A stretch of DNA of 64,000 nucleotides from Dipteronia dyeriana (taxonomy: Eukaryota > Streptophyta > Magnoliopsida > Sapindales > Sapindaceae): NCBI GenBank assembly GCA_032871835.1, contig CM065295.1:71412587-71476586 (forward strand), read 5' to 3'. Every line of letters starts with the position of its first letter. Positions within the stretch are counted from its first letter, which is position 1. The notes below the pieces were generated by a model. The model was not told the DNA's origin, made no database searches, and worked only from the letters and a program-made list of their open reading frames with translations. A program made the position numbers and the translations under genes. Shown piece after piece: positions 47,070 through 57,816 of the stretch.

Positions 47070-48412
47070 AAAAAATAAAGAACACTTTTTGGAGGTGACG
47101 TTTCAACACTATCACTGCTTTTATAGTTTATGTTTAAAAGATACATATTATGGTGAACGGATAAAAATGCCCCCAATAGTTGTTTCATCATAATCTTTCA
47201 TTCATTTTTTTACAGTGAGAGTTATGAAATAGAGAGAGAAAGTTTTATTGAAACTCAGGCGTTACGCAGATGCATTAGGGGGTCGAGCTCCCCGCCGAGC
47301 TCGCGGTGGTCGAGCTGCCCGATCAGCTTGCGGGGGGACAGGGGGCAGCGCCCCCAAATCTTTTTTTTTTCTAGTCAGTACTTAATATGTTCGAAATAAA
47401 ATTACAAAAGCCTCAGAGTCTTTAGTAAAAGTCTCGAGCTTTTTTGGTAAGGGTTTGAGTTTTTTTGCCAAGTGCCCGAGCTTTTTTTACTGGGTTCGAG
47501 CTTTTTTACCAAGTGCCCGAGCTTTTTTTTAACTTGGCAAAAAGGCTCGAATCAAGTAAAAAAAAGCTCGGACACTTGGTAAAAAAACTCGATTACCCAT
47601 TAAAAAAAGCTCGGGCACTTGGCAAAAAAGCTCGAACCCTTACCAAAAAAGCTCGGACACTTGGCAAAAAAGCTCGAATCGTGCTTTTTTACCAAGTGCC
47701 CTAGCTTTTTTTAATGGGTTTTAGCTTTTTTGTCAAGTGCTCGGGCTTTTTTTTACTTGATTCGAGCCTTTTTGCCAATTTTAAAAAAGCTCGGGCACTT
47801 GGCAAAAAAGCTTGAATCGAGCTTTTTTACCAAGTGCCCGAGCTTTTTTAATGGGTTCGAGCTTTTTTGTCAAGTGTCCGAGCTTTTTTTTACTTGATTC
47901 GAGCTTTTCTGACAAAAAAACTGGGAGACAAATCAAAAAAACTCGGAAGAGTATAAAAAAACTCAGAATCATATCAAAATAGCTCGGACACTATTAAAAA
48001 AGGCTCGAAGTTTTTTAAAAAAGTCTTGAACAGAATCTGGAGACTAAATGTTCATACAAAGATTGAGATAACAAATCATAACGAATAGATACATTGTTAA
48101 ACCACACAGAAATATATGACAATGTATAAAAGAAGATCACAAACATATGTTATTTTTTTGAACATAATCTGGAGAGAGACAAGTTTTTTGGAGAGAGATG
48201 AGTTGTAGATCGATTTTCAGACAACTATTTTGGAGAGAGAGGAGTTATCGTTTTCAAAGTGTAGATAGAAGCACAATGAGAATAAAAATAGATTATTTAA
48301 GGGTAATTTGGATAGTTCACCATAATATGTGCCTTTTAAACTTAAGTTATTAAAACGGTGACATCATTACAAAAAAAAAAAAAGGTGACATATCTCACAA
48401 TTTTCACTTCTT
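47070..48412. mobile_element. Non-autonomous MULE related to the 7.6-15.8 kb element
   Basis: Left end (about 47,094-47,190) and right end (about 48,300-48,410, reversed) share ggtgac, gtttaaaagata/ggcacatattatggtgaac and the a-t-cccc stretch that follows. They form terminal inverted repeats of roughly 100 bp. The right end is homologous to 15,355-15,775 of the large MULE. No coding sequence remains. A compact GC-rich block at 47,280-47,350 (gagctccccgccgagctcgc) precedes a large minisatellite. Exact borders and the 9-bp duplication were not resolved. Confidence 0.65.
47405..48030. repeat. Minisatellite with alternating orientation
   Basis: About 30 units of roughly 21 bp, cgagcttttttaccaagtgc or its reverse complement. 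Orientation alternates in blocks: about 47,430-47,530 and 47,685-47,780 and 47,815-47,905 in one sense, 47,540-47,680 and 47,790-47,815 and 47,920-48,030 in the other. Adjacent opposite blocks can pair into long hairpins. The array corresponds in position to the GATCGAG arrays of the related MULE but has a different core. Confidence 0.9.
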
Positions 48413-49028
48413 ATAATATAACAAGTTATACAGCAATTGGAAAACACACACCGACACTATGCTATATATCTTGCTCTAAACTTATTCATAACCAGATAGC
48501 ACTCTACAAAACAAGCTACATTAGCAAGAAATCAAACAAAATTTAAATTAAAATGTAAGTTAATTCCATCTTCATTAATAATTTAGAAGATAAACTAGCT
48601 CTTCAGGGCTTCAAACATAATTTTATTCTTTATCAAGTTCAAAGATTGTTTGCGTTGTCAATTAGGTTTGTTGAAACAATACTCAAGTATTAGGGCCGGT
48701 TGATTTTCAACTTTCGGGGATTGATCTACAATTTCTAAAGTCGTTTTTTTCCTTAATAATTTTCAAAAGTATTCTTCCGTTATAGTGTTGATGCAATTTG
48801 CCCTTATTAAAATCAAAAGAGGAAAAAATAAATATTAATGTTTTTTTTGGTCTAAATAAACAAGAAATATTTCTTAAACAAAACTGCTGTTTCTTACATA
48901 AGTCAGATTCCCTAATTTTTTTTTTTGTTTTTGCATCAAGCATCTGTCAATAAAAGTTAGCCCTTGCATACCAAACGGCCACTACTTGTTAGGTCTTCTC
49001 TTCCATCTTTGAACCACTTACGTACAAC
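48413..49028. other. Upstream region of the tetraspanin gene
   Basis: AT-rich promoter-side sequence. A poly-T stretch near 48,840 and 48,920. No other gene seen. Confidence 0.45.
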
Positions 49029-52000
49029 ATGGTTAAACTCAGCATCTGGTTCGTGGGGTTCCTTAACTTATGTTCTCTCCTCCTCGGCATCGCCGCCATC
49101 TCTTACACCTTGTATCTTCGCGTGTACGGTGGCTCCGCCTGCCAGAATTCTATACCTCTTCCCGTGCAACTAATAACGGGTCTGCTTCTAATCACAGTTT
49201 CCTTACTGGGATTTGTCTGTTCTTTTTGGAAGCTGAAGTCCCTCCTATACGCTTATCTGTCGGTGATGTTGTTGTTGATTATTGGGTTTGTGATTTTTTC
49301 TGGTTTTGCAATATTTATCGCTTCCCAGGAGGATCACTCGTCCGGGAATTATGAGCTGAAGAAAAATTATTCAAGATGGTTGGAGAAACATTTTGTGAAT
49401 CATAAGAACTGGAATAAAATCAGGAGTTGCTTGATTGATGCTAAAGTTTGTAAGAAATTTGATATGAATGCTGCTATGGCTGCCGCCCATTCGTACAGCA
49501 CTTATTTATCACCTATAGAGGTACAGTTTTATTTCATTTTTGTCAATCCCATCTTTTTTTTATCATTAATGCTTAGTGACTAAGGATTGTGTTTTAAACT
49601 TTTTTAATTTTTTGGAAATTGAATCCTCAGGCTAATTTGATTCGGATAACAAGTTTTTTTGTTCATTACAAAACATGCTTAAGGTTTTATTTATTAATTT
49701 ATTATTATTATTATTATACAAGGCTGGCTAAATAGTATGACTTCATAACTACACTCGAAGGTCATGAGTTCGAGGTCTTATTCTCTTCCGTGTACGACTT
49801 GATCCAGGCCCAGTTTAGGAATACTTATTAAATTGCTTATGGGGTCAAAAGTGATTCTGATTTGGGTCTATGGTGTTCGGTAAAATTTCTGAAAGGTGTT
49901 TTTGATCACTTTTAGCTTCCCCCCGTAACAGTTTTGAGAAGCTAGTTTTTATTACTTTTAGAAAACAGCCTCCTGGGGAAGCAATAATGAAAAGCAATAA
50001 TGAAAACGCGGAGGAGATAAAAAATTAATGATTTTTTTTTACCAAACTTCCTGTTTTATCCGTTGCCTTTCATGAAATTTAACAAAATAACAACCATGTC
50101 CTCACTTCTCACCTAAATCCCATCTCTCTCTCTCCTTCATTCTTCATCATCAAATCCATCTCTCTCTCCACAACACAACTTCATCTTTATCACCCAAAAC
50201 TCAACATCTTCATCACAGTATCACACTAACAATCTGTTGGAAAAAATTCCATCATATGGGGCCACATAAGTGAACATTAAATGTGTTGTGCTATCTTTTG
50301 GTTAAGCCTAAATTAAAGTGATCTAATTAAGATATAAAACATTAAGGCTTAAGGGTATAATTGTCATGGAATTAATGTGTAGATACAAGAATACTATTTC
50401 TAATTTGTTGAGGGGCCGAATTAGAAATAGCCAATATATAATAATTTGATTATTATATATATTTAGGGTTATGGTCCCCAAATTACATGATACTTTTAGT
50501 TTTCTCTGTATCCCATGAACAGAGCAAATAGAACACTGTATGGTTCATAAAGGTCGTGATAATTTGGAAGATCACAACCCATTCACAAATCTTCAGCGAT
50601 GGATTCAGGTACGCTTCCGCTTTCTAGATTACTTATTTTCTCTTGAATTGATATGGGTTATGCTATAATTATTTAGGGTTTGATTAAGTATGTATAGTAA
50701 CAGAATTACTAACAATTGGTATCAGAGCCTCCCATAATCGATTCTTGAGAATTGATATTTGGATTTTATTTTTAAGATATTTCTGATTTATTATTTGGAT
50801 TTTGGTTTAAGAAAGAAAAAAAAAAGGTTTTGGGCCAAATTTTAATTATGAAAAGTTAAGGGGCCTTTCTGTAATTTTATAAAATAAGGGTACTTTTGTA
50901 ATTTTGATAAAATAAAATAAATTTTTATTTATTTTTATTTTATTATTAGGATCAACTTCAATTCAAATATTTGGTGGTATACCTTTTATGGTTAAATAAA
51001 GTAGTCCATCATTCTAAATGGATTAATTGAAACAAGATGTCACAAAAGTGACATCTCTTGTGTAGATTGTTCATGAGGGATGTTGGATGTTCGTGTGTGT
51101 GTAAATTCATATGGGTATTAGCCGACCCAAAGGAAGGTTAATATTTGGCTGAGTTGTACACACATCTGTGGTGGTAAACATGTGACGATTATAAGGTTTT
51201 GTGTGTGAATAATAAGTCGATCTAAAAATAGATTTATTATTTAACATAAATTATTGTCAATGTTTGATCACTACTAAAATAGTACCACGTGTGTGTATCT
51301 AAATTCATACAGGTATTGGCAGGCCCAAAGGAAGGTTAATACTTAACCGAATTGTACACATATCTATGGTGGTAAACATGTGATGATTATAAGGTTTTAC
51401 ATATGAATAATAAGTCGATCCAAAGATAGATTTATTATTTAACATAAATTATTGTCAATGTTTGATCACTAAAACAAGAATACCACTTACAATTAATATT
51501 ATTGTCTAAAGACTTGATATTAATGTTGTACTGGGTATTTTAAGATGAGACCGACCATTATTTGGTATATCTTTTATGGTTAAATAAAGTGGTCTATCAT
51601 TCTAAATGGGCTAATTGAAACAAGATGTCGCCAAAGTGACCTCTCTTGTGTAGATTATTCATGAGGGATGTTGGATGTTTGTGAGTATGTAAATTCATGC
51701 GAGTATTAGTTGGCCCAAAGAAAGGTTAATACTTGGCCGAATTGCACACACACCTGTGGTGATAAATATGTGACAATTATAAGGTTTTACATGTGAATAA
51801 TAAGTCGATCCAAAGATAGATTTATTATTTGACATTAATTATTGTCAATATTTGATCACTACAACAAGAGTACCACTTACAATTAATATTACTGTCCAAA
51901 GACTTGATATTAATGTTGTGCTAGATATCTTGAGATGAGACTTACCATTATTTGAATTTGTTGATCATTGTATTTGGTTATTAATGTGAGCATGTTTGTG

Positions 52001-55000
52001 TGTTTGTTTTGTTCTCTTTCAAGTTAATGTTTTACTATATCTGCTAATACCAACTATATACCCATGCTTAATGGGATTAACTTTAAGAATTGGAAGGAGA
52101 ACATAGAAATTGTTCTTGGCTGCATGGATCTAGACCTTGCACTTCGGGTTGAGCAACCCGTTTCTCTTACCAATGCAAGTTCTCCTAATGATAGGAAGAA
52201 CTTTGAGAAGTGGAATCGCTCAAATCGCATGAGTCTTATGATCATCAAGCGCGGCATTCCGGAGGCATTTAGGGGTGGGGTATCTGAAAAGATAACCCAA
52301 GCCAAGGAGTTCCTAACCGAAATTAAAAGCGTTTTGTTAAAAACGATAAGGTAGAAACAATCACGCATTTGCAAAGCTTGATTTCTATGAAGTACAAAGG
52401 CAAAGGGAACATTAGGGAGTACATTATGGAAATGTTTCATATTGCTTCTAAGCTTAAGACACTGAATCTCGAGCTGTCTGACGACTTGCTCGTGCATTTG
52501 GTATTAATATCTCTTCCTGCACAATACAGCCAGTTTAAGGTCAATTACAACTGTCAAAAGGAGAATTGGACTCTTAATGAGCTCATTTCTGACTGTGTGC
52601 AAGAGGAAGAGAGACTGAAGCGAGACAGGACCGAAAGTGCTCATTTGGCTAGCACCTATAAGGATAAGGGCAAATAGAGGAAGAACAATGAAGCTGCTAA
52701 AAAAAAAAAACCTTATGAGCTTTGGATAAGCATAAAGTCTAGTCTAAAGCAATTTCACATTTGGGGATGTTCAACTGAGGCAAGGCCTTATAGGCCACAT
52801 GAAAAGAAATTGGACTCCAAAACTGTGAGCAGCTACTTCATTGGCTACTCTGAGCGATCAAGGGGCTATAAGTTTTATGATCCCACACTTCGGTCAATTT
52901 TTGAAACGGGAACTGCAACATTTTTTGAGGATGTTGAGTTTGGGGGGGAGAAATAAGGTTAGAGACATTGCCTTTGAGGAAGAATCGGTTTCGATTCTTA
53001 CTATCGCTTTTGAAAATGTACAGGTTTCTATACCTGTCATTGATCAAGAAGTGAATTTGGATCCTTAACCAGACAATGTTCAACACCCATTCAAGATGAG
53101 GTAATTGTTCCTGATGAACAAACTCAACAACCTCAAGAACCAGTGCCATTAAGGTGATCCACTAGAGAAAGGAGAAATGTTATTCCAGACGATTTTACGT
53201 ATTTCTCCAGGAACATGAGGAAAATATTGGAATGATGGAAAATGATCCAATCAATTTCCATCAAGCCATGCAGGGTTCCAACTCTCAAAAGTGGATTGAT
53301 GCCATGAATGAGGAGTATAAGTCTATGCAAGACAATAAGGTTTGGGTACTTATCCCATTACCAAAAGGTGTGAAGCCCATTGGTTGTAAATGGATATTTA
53401 AAACCAAAGGGATTCGAAAGGTAATGTGGAGAGGTATAAAGCTCGTCTTGTAACTCAAGGCTTTACCCAAAAGAAAGGGATTGACTATAAAGAGACTTTC
53501 TCTCCGGTTTTCAACGAAAGACTCTTTTAGGACAATAATGACATTTGTTGCATATTTTGACCTTGAGCTTCATCAGATGGATGTCAAGACAACGTTTCTC
53601 AATGGTAACATTGATGAAACAATTTATATGGTGCAACCAGAAAACTTTGAGTCGGGAGACCCAAAGAATATGGTTTGTAAATTGACAGAATCCATTTATG
53701 GACTTAAGCAAGCTTCCCGTCAGTGGTACCATAAGTTTCATCAAGTGATAATCTCGTTTGGTTTTGAGATAAACGTTGTTGATAATTGTGTGTATCACAA
53801 ATTCAGTGGGAGTAAGCACATATTCCTGGTTTTATATATCGATGACATACTACTTGCCATAAATGATATAGGCATGTTGTATGAAACCAATAGATTTCTA
53901 AAAAAGAATTTTGAGATGAAAGATCTTGGTGACATCTCTTTTGTATTAGGGATCCAGATACAATGAGATGGCTCTTGGGGTATTCTTAGATTATCACAAA
54001 GGAGCTATATCGATACAGTGCTCAAAAGGTTTGGCATGCATGACAGCAAACCAGGTGACACCCCTGTCGCTAAGGGAGATAAGTTCAGTCTCAATCAGTG
54101 CCCTAAAAGTAACCTTGAAGCTAAGGAAATGCAGAAGATTCCCTATGCATCAGCTGTAGGGAGTCTAATGTATGCTCAGGTATGTACGTGTCTGGATATT
54201 ACGTACATTGTTGGTATGTTAAGCAGATATTTAAGTAACTCTAGGATGGATCATTGGAAAATAGCCAATCGGGTTATAAGGTATTTGAAGAGAACAAAAT
54301 ATTACATGCTCACATATAGGAGATCGGATCAGTTTGAGACCCTAGAGTATTCCGACTCTGATTATGCTGGATGCTAAGACAGTAGGAGATCCACATCAAG
54401 CTACATATACTTGTTGGCAGGTGGAGCTATTTCTTGGAAGAGTGTCAAACAGATACTCATAGCTTCTTCCACCATGGCAGCAGAGTTTGTAGCATGCTAT
54501 GAGGCATCCAACCATAGAATATGGTTACAGAATTTTGTCACTAGGCTGCGCATTCTGGAGGGTGTTGAAAGACCACTCAAACTATATTGTGACAATAAGT
54601 CAGTAGTGCTATATTCTAACAACAACATGAGCTCATCTAAGTCAATGCATATTGACATTAAGTTCCTAGTTGTGAAGGAAAGAGTACAGAGTGGACATAT
54701 ATCCATAGAGCACATTGGGACAAACTCCATGATAGCGGATCCGCTTACAAAAGGATTACCACCCTAGGTCTTTCATGAGCACACTGCTCATATGGGTGTT
54801 ATTTTGTGTGAGGATATCACATTATAGTGGGAGTTTGTATAATTATGTATCGTATTGCTCTATATTTTTATTTTGGATATATTTATGCATTTATGTATTT
54901 GGATATTTATCTGATCAGAAATAAAGTATTCAGTTAATTACACTATGTAACATTGAGTTAAGTTTTGATCTCACTAAGGAATAAAGTAGGACCAGTTGGA

Positions 55001-57499
55001 ATAGACATGCATAGATCACATTGCATGTAATTTTCATGCTACGCATCCATGATTGATCTATGTCATTTGGTTATGTTGGTATACGTGACCATTGATGGGT
55101 TTAGTTATGCTAAATGTGACGAAAGCCGCTTTGATCCTATGTTGGCATAATCAATGGACGAGATTGTTCGGATATACCCTAAAATTGTGATAGCAAAATT
55201 TTGGAGCTCATAAAGTCATACACATTTGTAAAGTAACATATGTGGCCTAGTGAGAGATTGTTGGAAAAAATTTCATCATATGGGGCCACACATGTGAACA
55301 TTAAATGTGTTGTGCTATCTTTTGGTTAAGCCTAAATTAAAGTGATCTAATTAAGATATAAAGCATTAAGGCTTAAGGGTATAATTGTCATGGAATTAAT
55401 GTGTAGATACAAGAAAACTATTTCTAATTTGTTGAGGGGCCGAATTAGAAATAGCCAATATATAATAATTTGATTATTATATATATTTAGGGTTATGGTC
55501 CCCAAATTACACGATACTTTTAGTTTTCTCTGTATCCCATGAACAGAGCAAATAGAACACTGTAGGGTTCATAAAGGTCGTGATAATTTGGAAGATCACA
55601 ACCCATTCACAAATCTTCAGCGATGGATTCAGGTACGCTTCCGCTTTCTAGATTACTTATTTTCTCTTGAATTGATATGGGTTATGCTATAATTATTTAG
55701 GGTTTGATTAAGTATGTATAGGAACATGTTTAGGTTAAACATCCAGATTAATTTTGTGCCTAAGCATGTTAATTGTGTTAATCGAATTACTAACACAATC
55801 TTCATCATCAACACCATCAACACAAAAAAAAAAAAACCAGATGGATTTAGATTTTTTTTAATTAATATTTTTCATTTTAAATCTTCTTCCCCATTTTCAA
55901 TTGGATCCATATTTCCACGTCTCTCTCCTCGTCCTCTATCTCGAGCCAACATGCCGTGACTGTCGTTTCCAGTTCTCACAATTTTCCAATGAACATCGTC
56001 GTCTGGTTCTCGCCATCTTCCATTGCCGTGATGGCGGCGGTGAGGTTTGTGGGGGTTTGTGATTTTGTGGCTAGGATTGATTGAATTCGGTGGTGGATTT
56101 GTTGATGGAAGGCTCTAGGTTAGATTGAATGTGGTGATGGTTATGTGGTGGATGGTTCTGGTTTGATTGTGATAACTTGTGAATGGTGGGTAGTTCTAGG
56201 TTTGGTTTAGAAATTAAATATTTTTTTTCTTGATTAATGGAAAAATTAATCATTAATCCACCTGATCGAAGATCATAAACATTCAACTACAACTTGTGGA
56301 AAAAAGATTGTGGAGTGGGGCAAAATGGTGTTATTTTGTCTGATCACATAAATCAACATGATTCTTGTAGAAAAAAGAATATAAATAAGTGGATGAATGT
56401 TATATAGACTTGCTTGAATTTTTCTCACATATTTTTCTATTAATGAATCTTAAATATTCATTTGTCCTTTCTAGTCATTTTGCACGTTCACATCACTTTT
56501 TACTTATAGTTTACCAAACATATTGAAATTGCTTTTGGTTTTCACAGTATTTTCAAAAATCAATTTACCAAACACTCGTGATTATTCTCACAACAAATTC
56601 AAAAGCAATTCCCCCCAACAACAGAACCAAAAGCACTTCCCCTCATAGCACAACATTGCCAAACTAAGCCTCATTGTATTTAAGAGTGTATTTAGTATAT
56701 TTCTCATAATAAAATATCTTTACAATATTTTAGATATTTAACAGCATACTTTATTATTATTATTTTTTAAACCTTTTTTTGTGTGTTTAATTATTATTAT
56801 TAGTTTGTAATCCATTATATATATACGAGTAAGAGATTTGATCTAAAAAGATCACTACTTTAACACTAATTCCTTTTAGCTTAGAAAAATTAAGATAGAG
56901 AATTATAAGTATTTTTACAACAGACAATTTTTTAACTATTTTTTAAGATTAATTCACCTTAAATAACATGTTATATATATATACACACGAATAAGAGATC
57001 TGCTCTAAAAAGATCACTACTTTTACGCTAGTGCTTTTTAGCTTAGAAAAATTAAGATAGAGATTTATAAGTATTATTACAACAGACAAATTTTAACTAT
57101 TTTTTAAGATTAATTCACCTTAAATAACATGTTGGGTTGTTGTATTTTCAGTTGGGTTGCTGCATGCTACCCTATTATTGTGTGGTTGATAAATACACCA
57201 ATGTGACAGTAGAGTTGCCAGAAATAGGCGATGCAGCCATGCAAGGTGGTGACAAGGCAGACTGCGATAGGTGGAGCAACAATATCGGGAGACGATGCTA
57301 TTACTGCGACTCATGCAAGGCCGGATTTGTTACAGAAATCAAGAAAGAGTGGAGATTTGTAGCCATAGCAGGAGTAGTTTGTGCTGTTGTCTTGCTCATC
57401 ATCATGTTTGCAGCTGCTTGCAACGCCAAAAGCAACATTGATCCACCAGATCATCATTCTAAACCAACGGAAACCGAAGCACCCCTCCAAAAAAAATAA
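49029..57499 (+). CDS. Tetraspanin, two exons, giant intron
   Basis: Plant tetraspanin: a four-pass plasma-membrane protein that organises membrane microdomains and exosome-like vesicles. Exons 49,029-49,520 and 57,152-57,499 join in phase 0 (donor gag|gtacag, acceptor attttcag|ttg), giving 279 residues, the usual length. Membrane segments lie at about 7-28, 43-66, 71-93 and 232-254. The large extracellular loop (95-231) holds the plant signature GCCMLP at 166-171 (most members have GCC-K/R-PP) and further cysteines at 174, 202, 213, 216 and 219 ([13 protein letters not shown]). The tail after segment 4 is short and hydrophilic ([11 protein letters not shown]). One intron of 7,631 bp contains a full copia element in sense orientation. 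Both splice sites are intact, so the gene may still be expressed. The start context aacATGG is good. Confidence 0.9.
49725..49860 (+). repeat. Possible tRNA-derived SINE fragment
   Basis: A stretch in the tetraspanin intron shows tggctaaatagtatgac, reminiscent of a tRNA box A, and ggtcatgagttcgaggtc, close to box B (GGTTCGANNCC). Spacing is compatible with a Pol III promoter. No clear tail or target duplication. Confidence 0.3.
50235..50714 (+). repeat. 5' LTR of copia copy B
   Basis: 480 bp, starting TGTTGGAAAAAATTCCATCA and ending AATTACTAACA. Compared with the 3' LTR it lacks about 57 bp near its end (after gtatgtatag). Otherwise the two LTRs are nearly identical, so insertion is more recent than for copy A. 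Confidence 0.93.
50717..50728 (+). other. Primer binding site of copia copy B
   Basis: TGGTATCAGAGC, an exact match to the plant initiator methionine tRNA site, two bases after the LTR end. Confidence 0.92.
50974..51960 (+). repeat. Leader tandem repeats, copy B
   Basis: Three units, the middle one partial: starts at about 50,974 (ggtataccttttatggttaa), 51,290 (partial, gtgtgtgtatctaaattcat) and 51,565 (ggtatatcttttatggttaa). Each contains gaaacaagatgtc, a tgagggatgttggatg block and the aataataagtcgatc block. Same family as the repeats at 29,081-30,000. Confidence 0.9.
52064..52677 (+). pseudogene. Copia gag, copy B, one frameshift
   Basis: Gag of the UBN2 family. It begins [20 protein letters not shown], continues [20 protein letters not shown] and [12 protein letters not shown], then loses frame near 52,325-52,330. 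It resumes as [20 protein letters not shown] and [20 protein letters not shown], ending [12 protein letters not shown] at 52,677. The zinc knuckle that normally follows is missing, because the deletion junction lies right after this point. Confidence 0.85.
52700..54767 (+). pseudogene. Copia pol remnant (integrase tail, RT, RNase H), copy B
   Basis: Starts in the integrase C-terminus ([20 protein letters not shown], then [12 protein letters not shown]). It passes a frameshift near 52,945 and stops at about 53,066 and 53,156. Reverse transcriptase from 53,232: [18 protein letters not shown], a frameshift near 53,415, [51 protein letters not shown] with YIDD for YVDD. RNase H (54,018-54,767): [25 protein letters not shown], [34 protein letters not shown]. 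Compared with a full copia pol, the protease and the first two thirds of integrase are absent. Confidence 0.9.
55259..55795 (+). repeat. 3' LTR of copia copy B
   Basis: 537 bp, starting TGTTGGAAAAAATTTCATCA and ending AATTACTAACA, directly before the CAATC duplication. The tract ggcctagtgagagat upstream is the degenerate polypurine tract. Confidence 0.93.
56816..57133. repeat. 160-bp tandem duplication at the tetraspanin acceptor
   Basis: A unit of about 157-161 bp occurs twice in direct order, 56,816-56,972 and 56,973-57,133. Each begins with tatatata and an aagagat-tg-tctaaaaagat stretch and ends ttcaccttaaataacatgtt. The second unit ends 18 bp before the splice acceptor at 57,151, so the branch-point region lies in or next to it. 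Confidence 0.92.
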
Positions 57500-57808
57500 T
57501 TTTGATTTTATTAGCTCCTTTAAACAAGTATTCTAGTGTCATATATTATTTAATTTCGCTTCAATAAAATACAAGTCGGTATTCAATACATTTACTAATA
57601 CTTTGGAATTTATTTATTTATTTTGTTTGATTTAAGCCTAGGTTATATTTTAAGTTCTTGTGAAATTTTAACGTGACTAAATATTTTACATGTAGGTACG
57701 TATGTTATAAACCAAAGGAAAGAAAATTAGAGAGTTATATACTTTCTATTGCATGAATCAACGCAAACAAAACTAATCCTTTTGACAGAAGTTAAAATTT
57801 GTTCATGA
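57500..57808 (+). other. 3' untranslated region of the tetraspanin gene
   Basis: AT-rich, with possible polyadenylation signals (tcaataaaat near 57,562). No further gene. Confidence 0.5.
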
Positions 57809-57816
57809 TATTGGTT

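Larger units (their letters stand above)
50235..55795 (+). mobile_element. Non-autonomous copia element, copy B
   Basis: A 5.56-kb LTR retrotransposon in the tetraspanin intron, sense to the gene, flanked by perfect 5-bp duplications CAATC (50,230-50,234 and 55,796-55,800). Order: 5' LTR, primer binding site, leader with about 350-bp tandem repeats, gag, integrase tail, reverse transcriptase, RNase H, polypurine tract, 3' LTR. It lacks zinc knuckle, protease and most of integrase, as does copy A (27,419-33,824), with the same junction. Coding parts are better preserved than in copy A. It must have used enzymes from another element to move. Confidence 0.93.
49860..56680. mobile_element. Older DNA element split by copia copy B (tentative)
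   Basis: On the left (49,870-50,010) there is gtgttcggtaaaatttctg, followed by gcttccccccgtaacag. On the right (56,520-56,680), reversed, similar strings occur: gtgtttggtaaattgattttt and ggaagtgctt, ggggggaattgcttttg. These look like inverted ends of a plant DNA element. The copia element has inserted inside it, in a CT-rich, leader-like stretch (50,100-50,230 continuing at 55,800). Around 55,850-56,290 is gene-like untranslated sequence without a recognisable product. Confidence 0.35.

Noticed and set aside
47465..47972. Open frames giving KKARTLG-type repeats in the alternating minisatellite
   Set aside because: Frames open on both strands in the same array. A 21-bp unit without stops explains this; no start context or other coding sign.
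27419..55795. Copies A and B as a single segmental duplication
   Set aside because: Flanking sequences differ and each copy has its own target duplication, so they are separate insertions.
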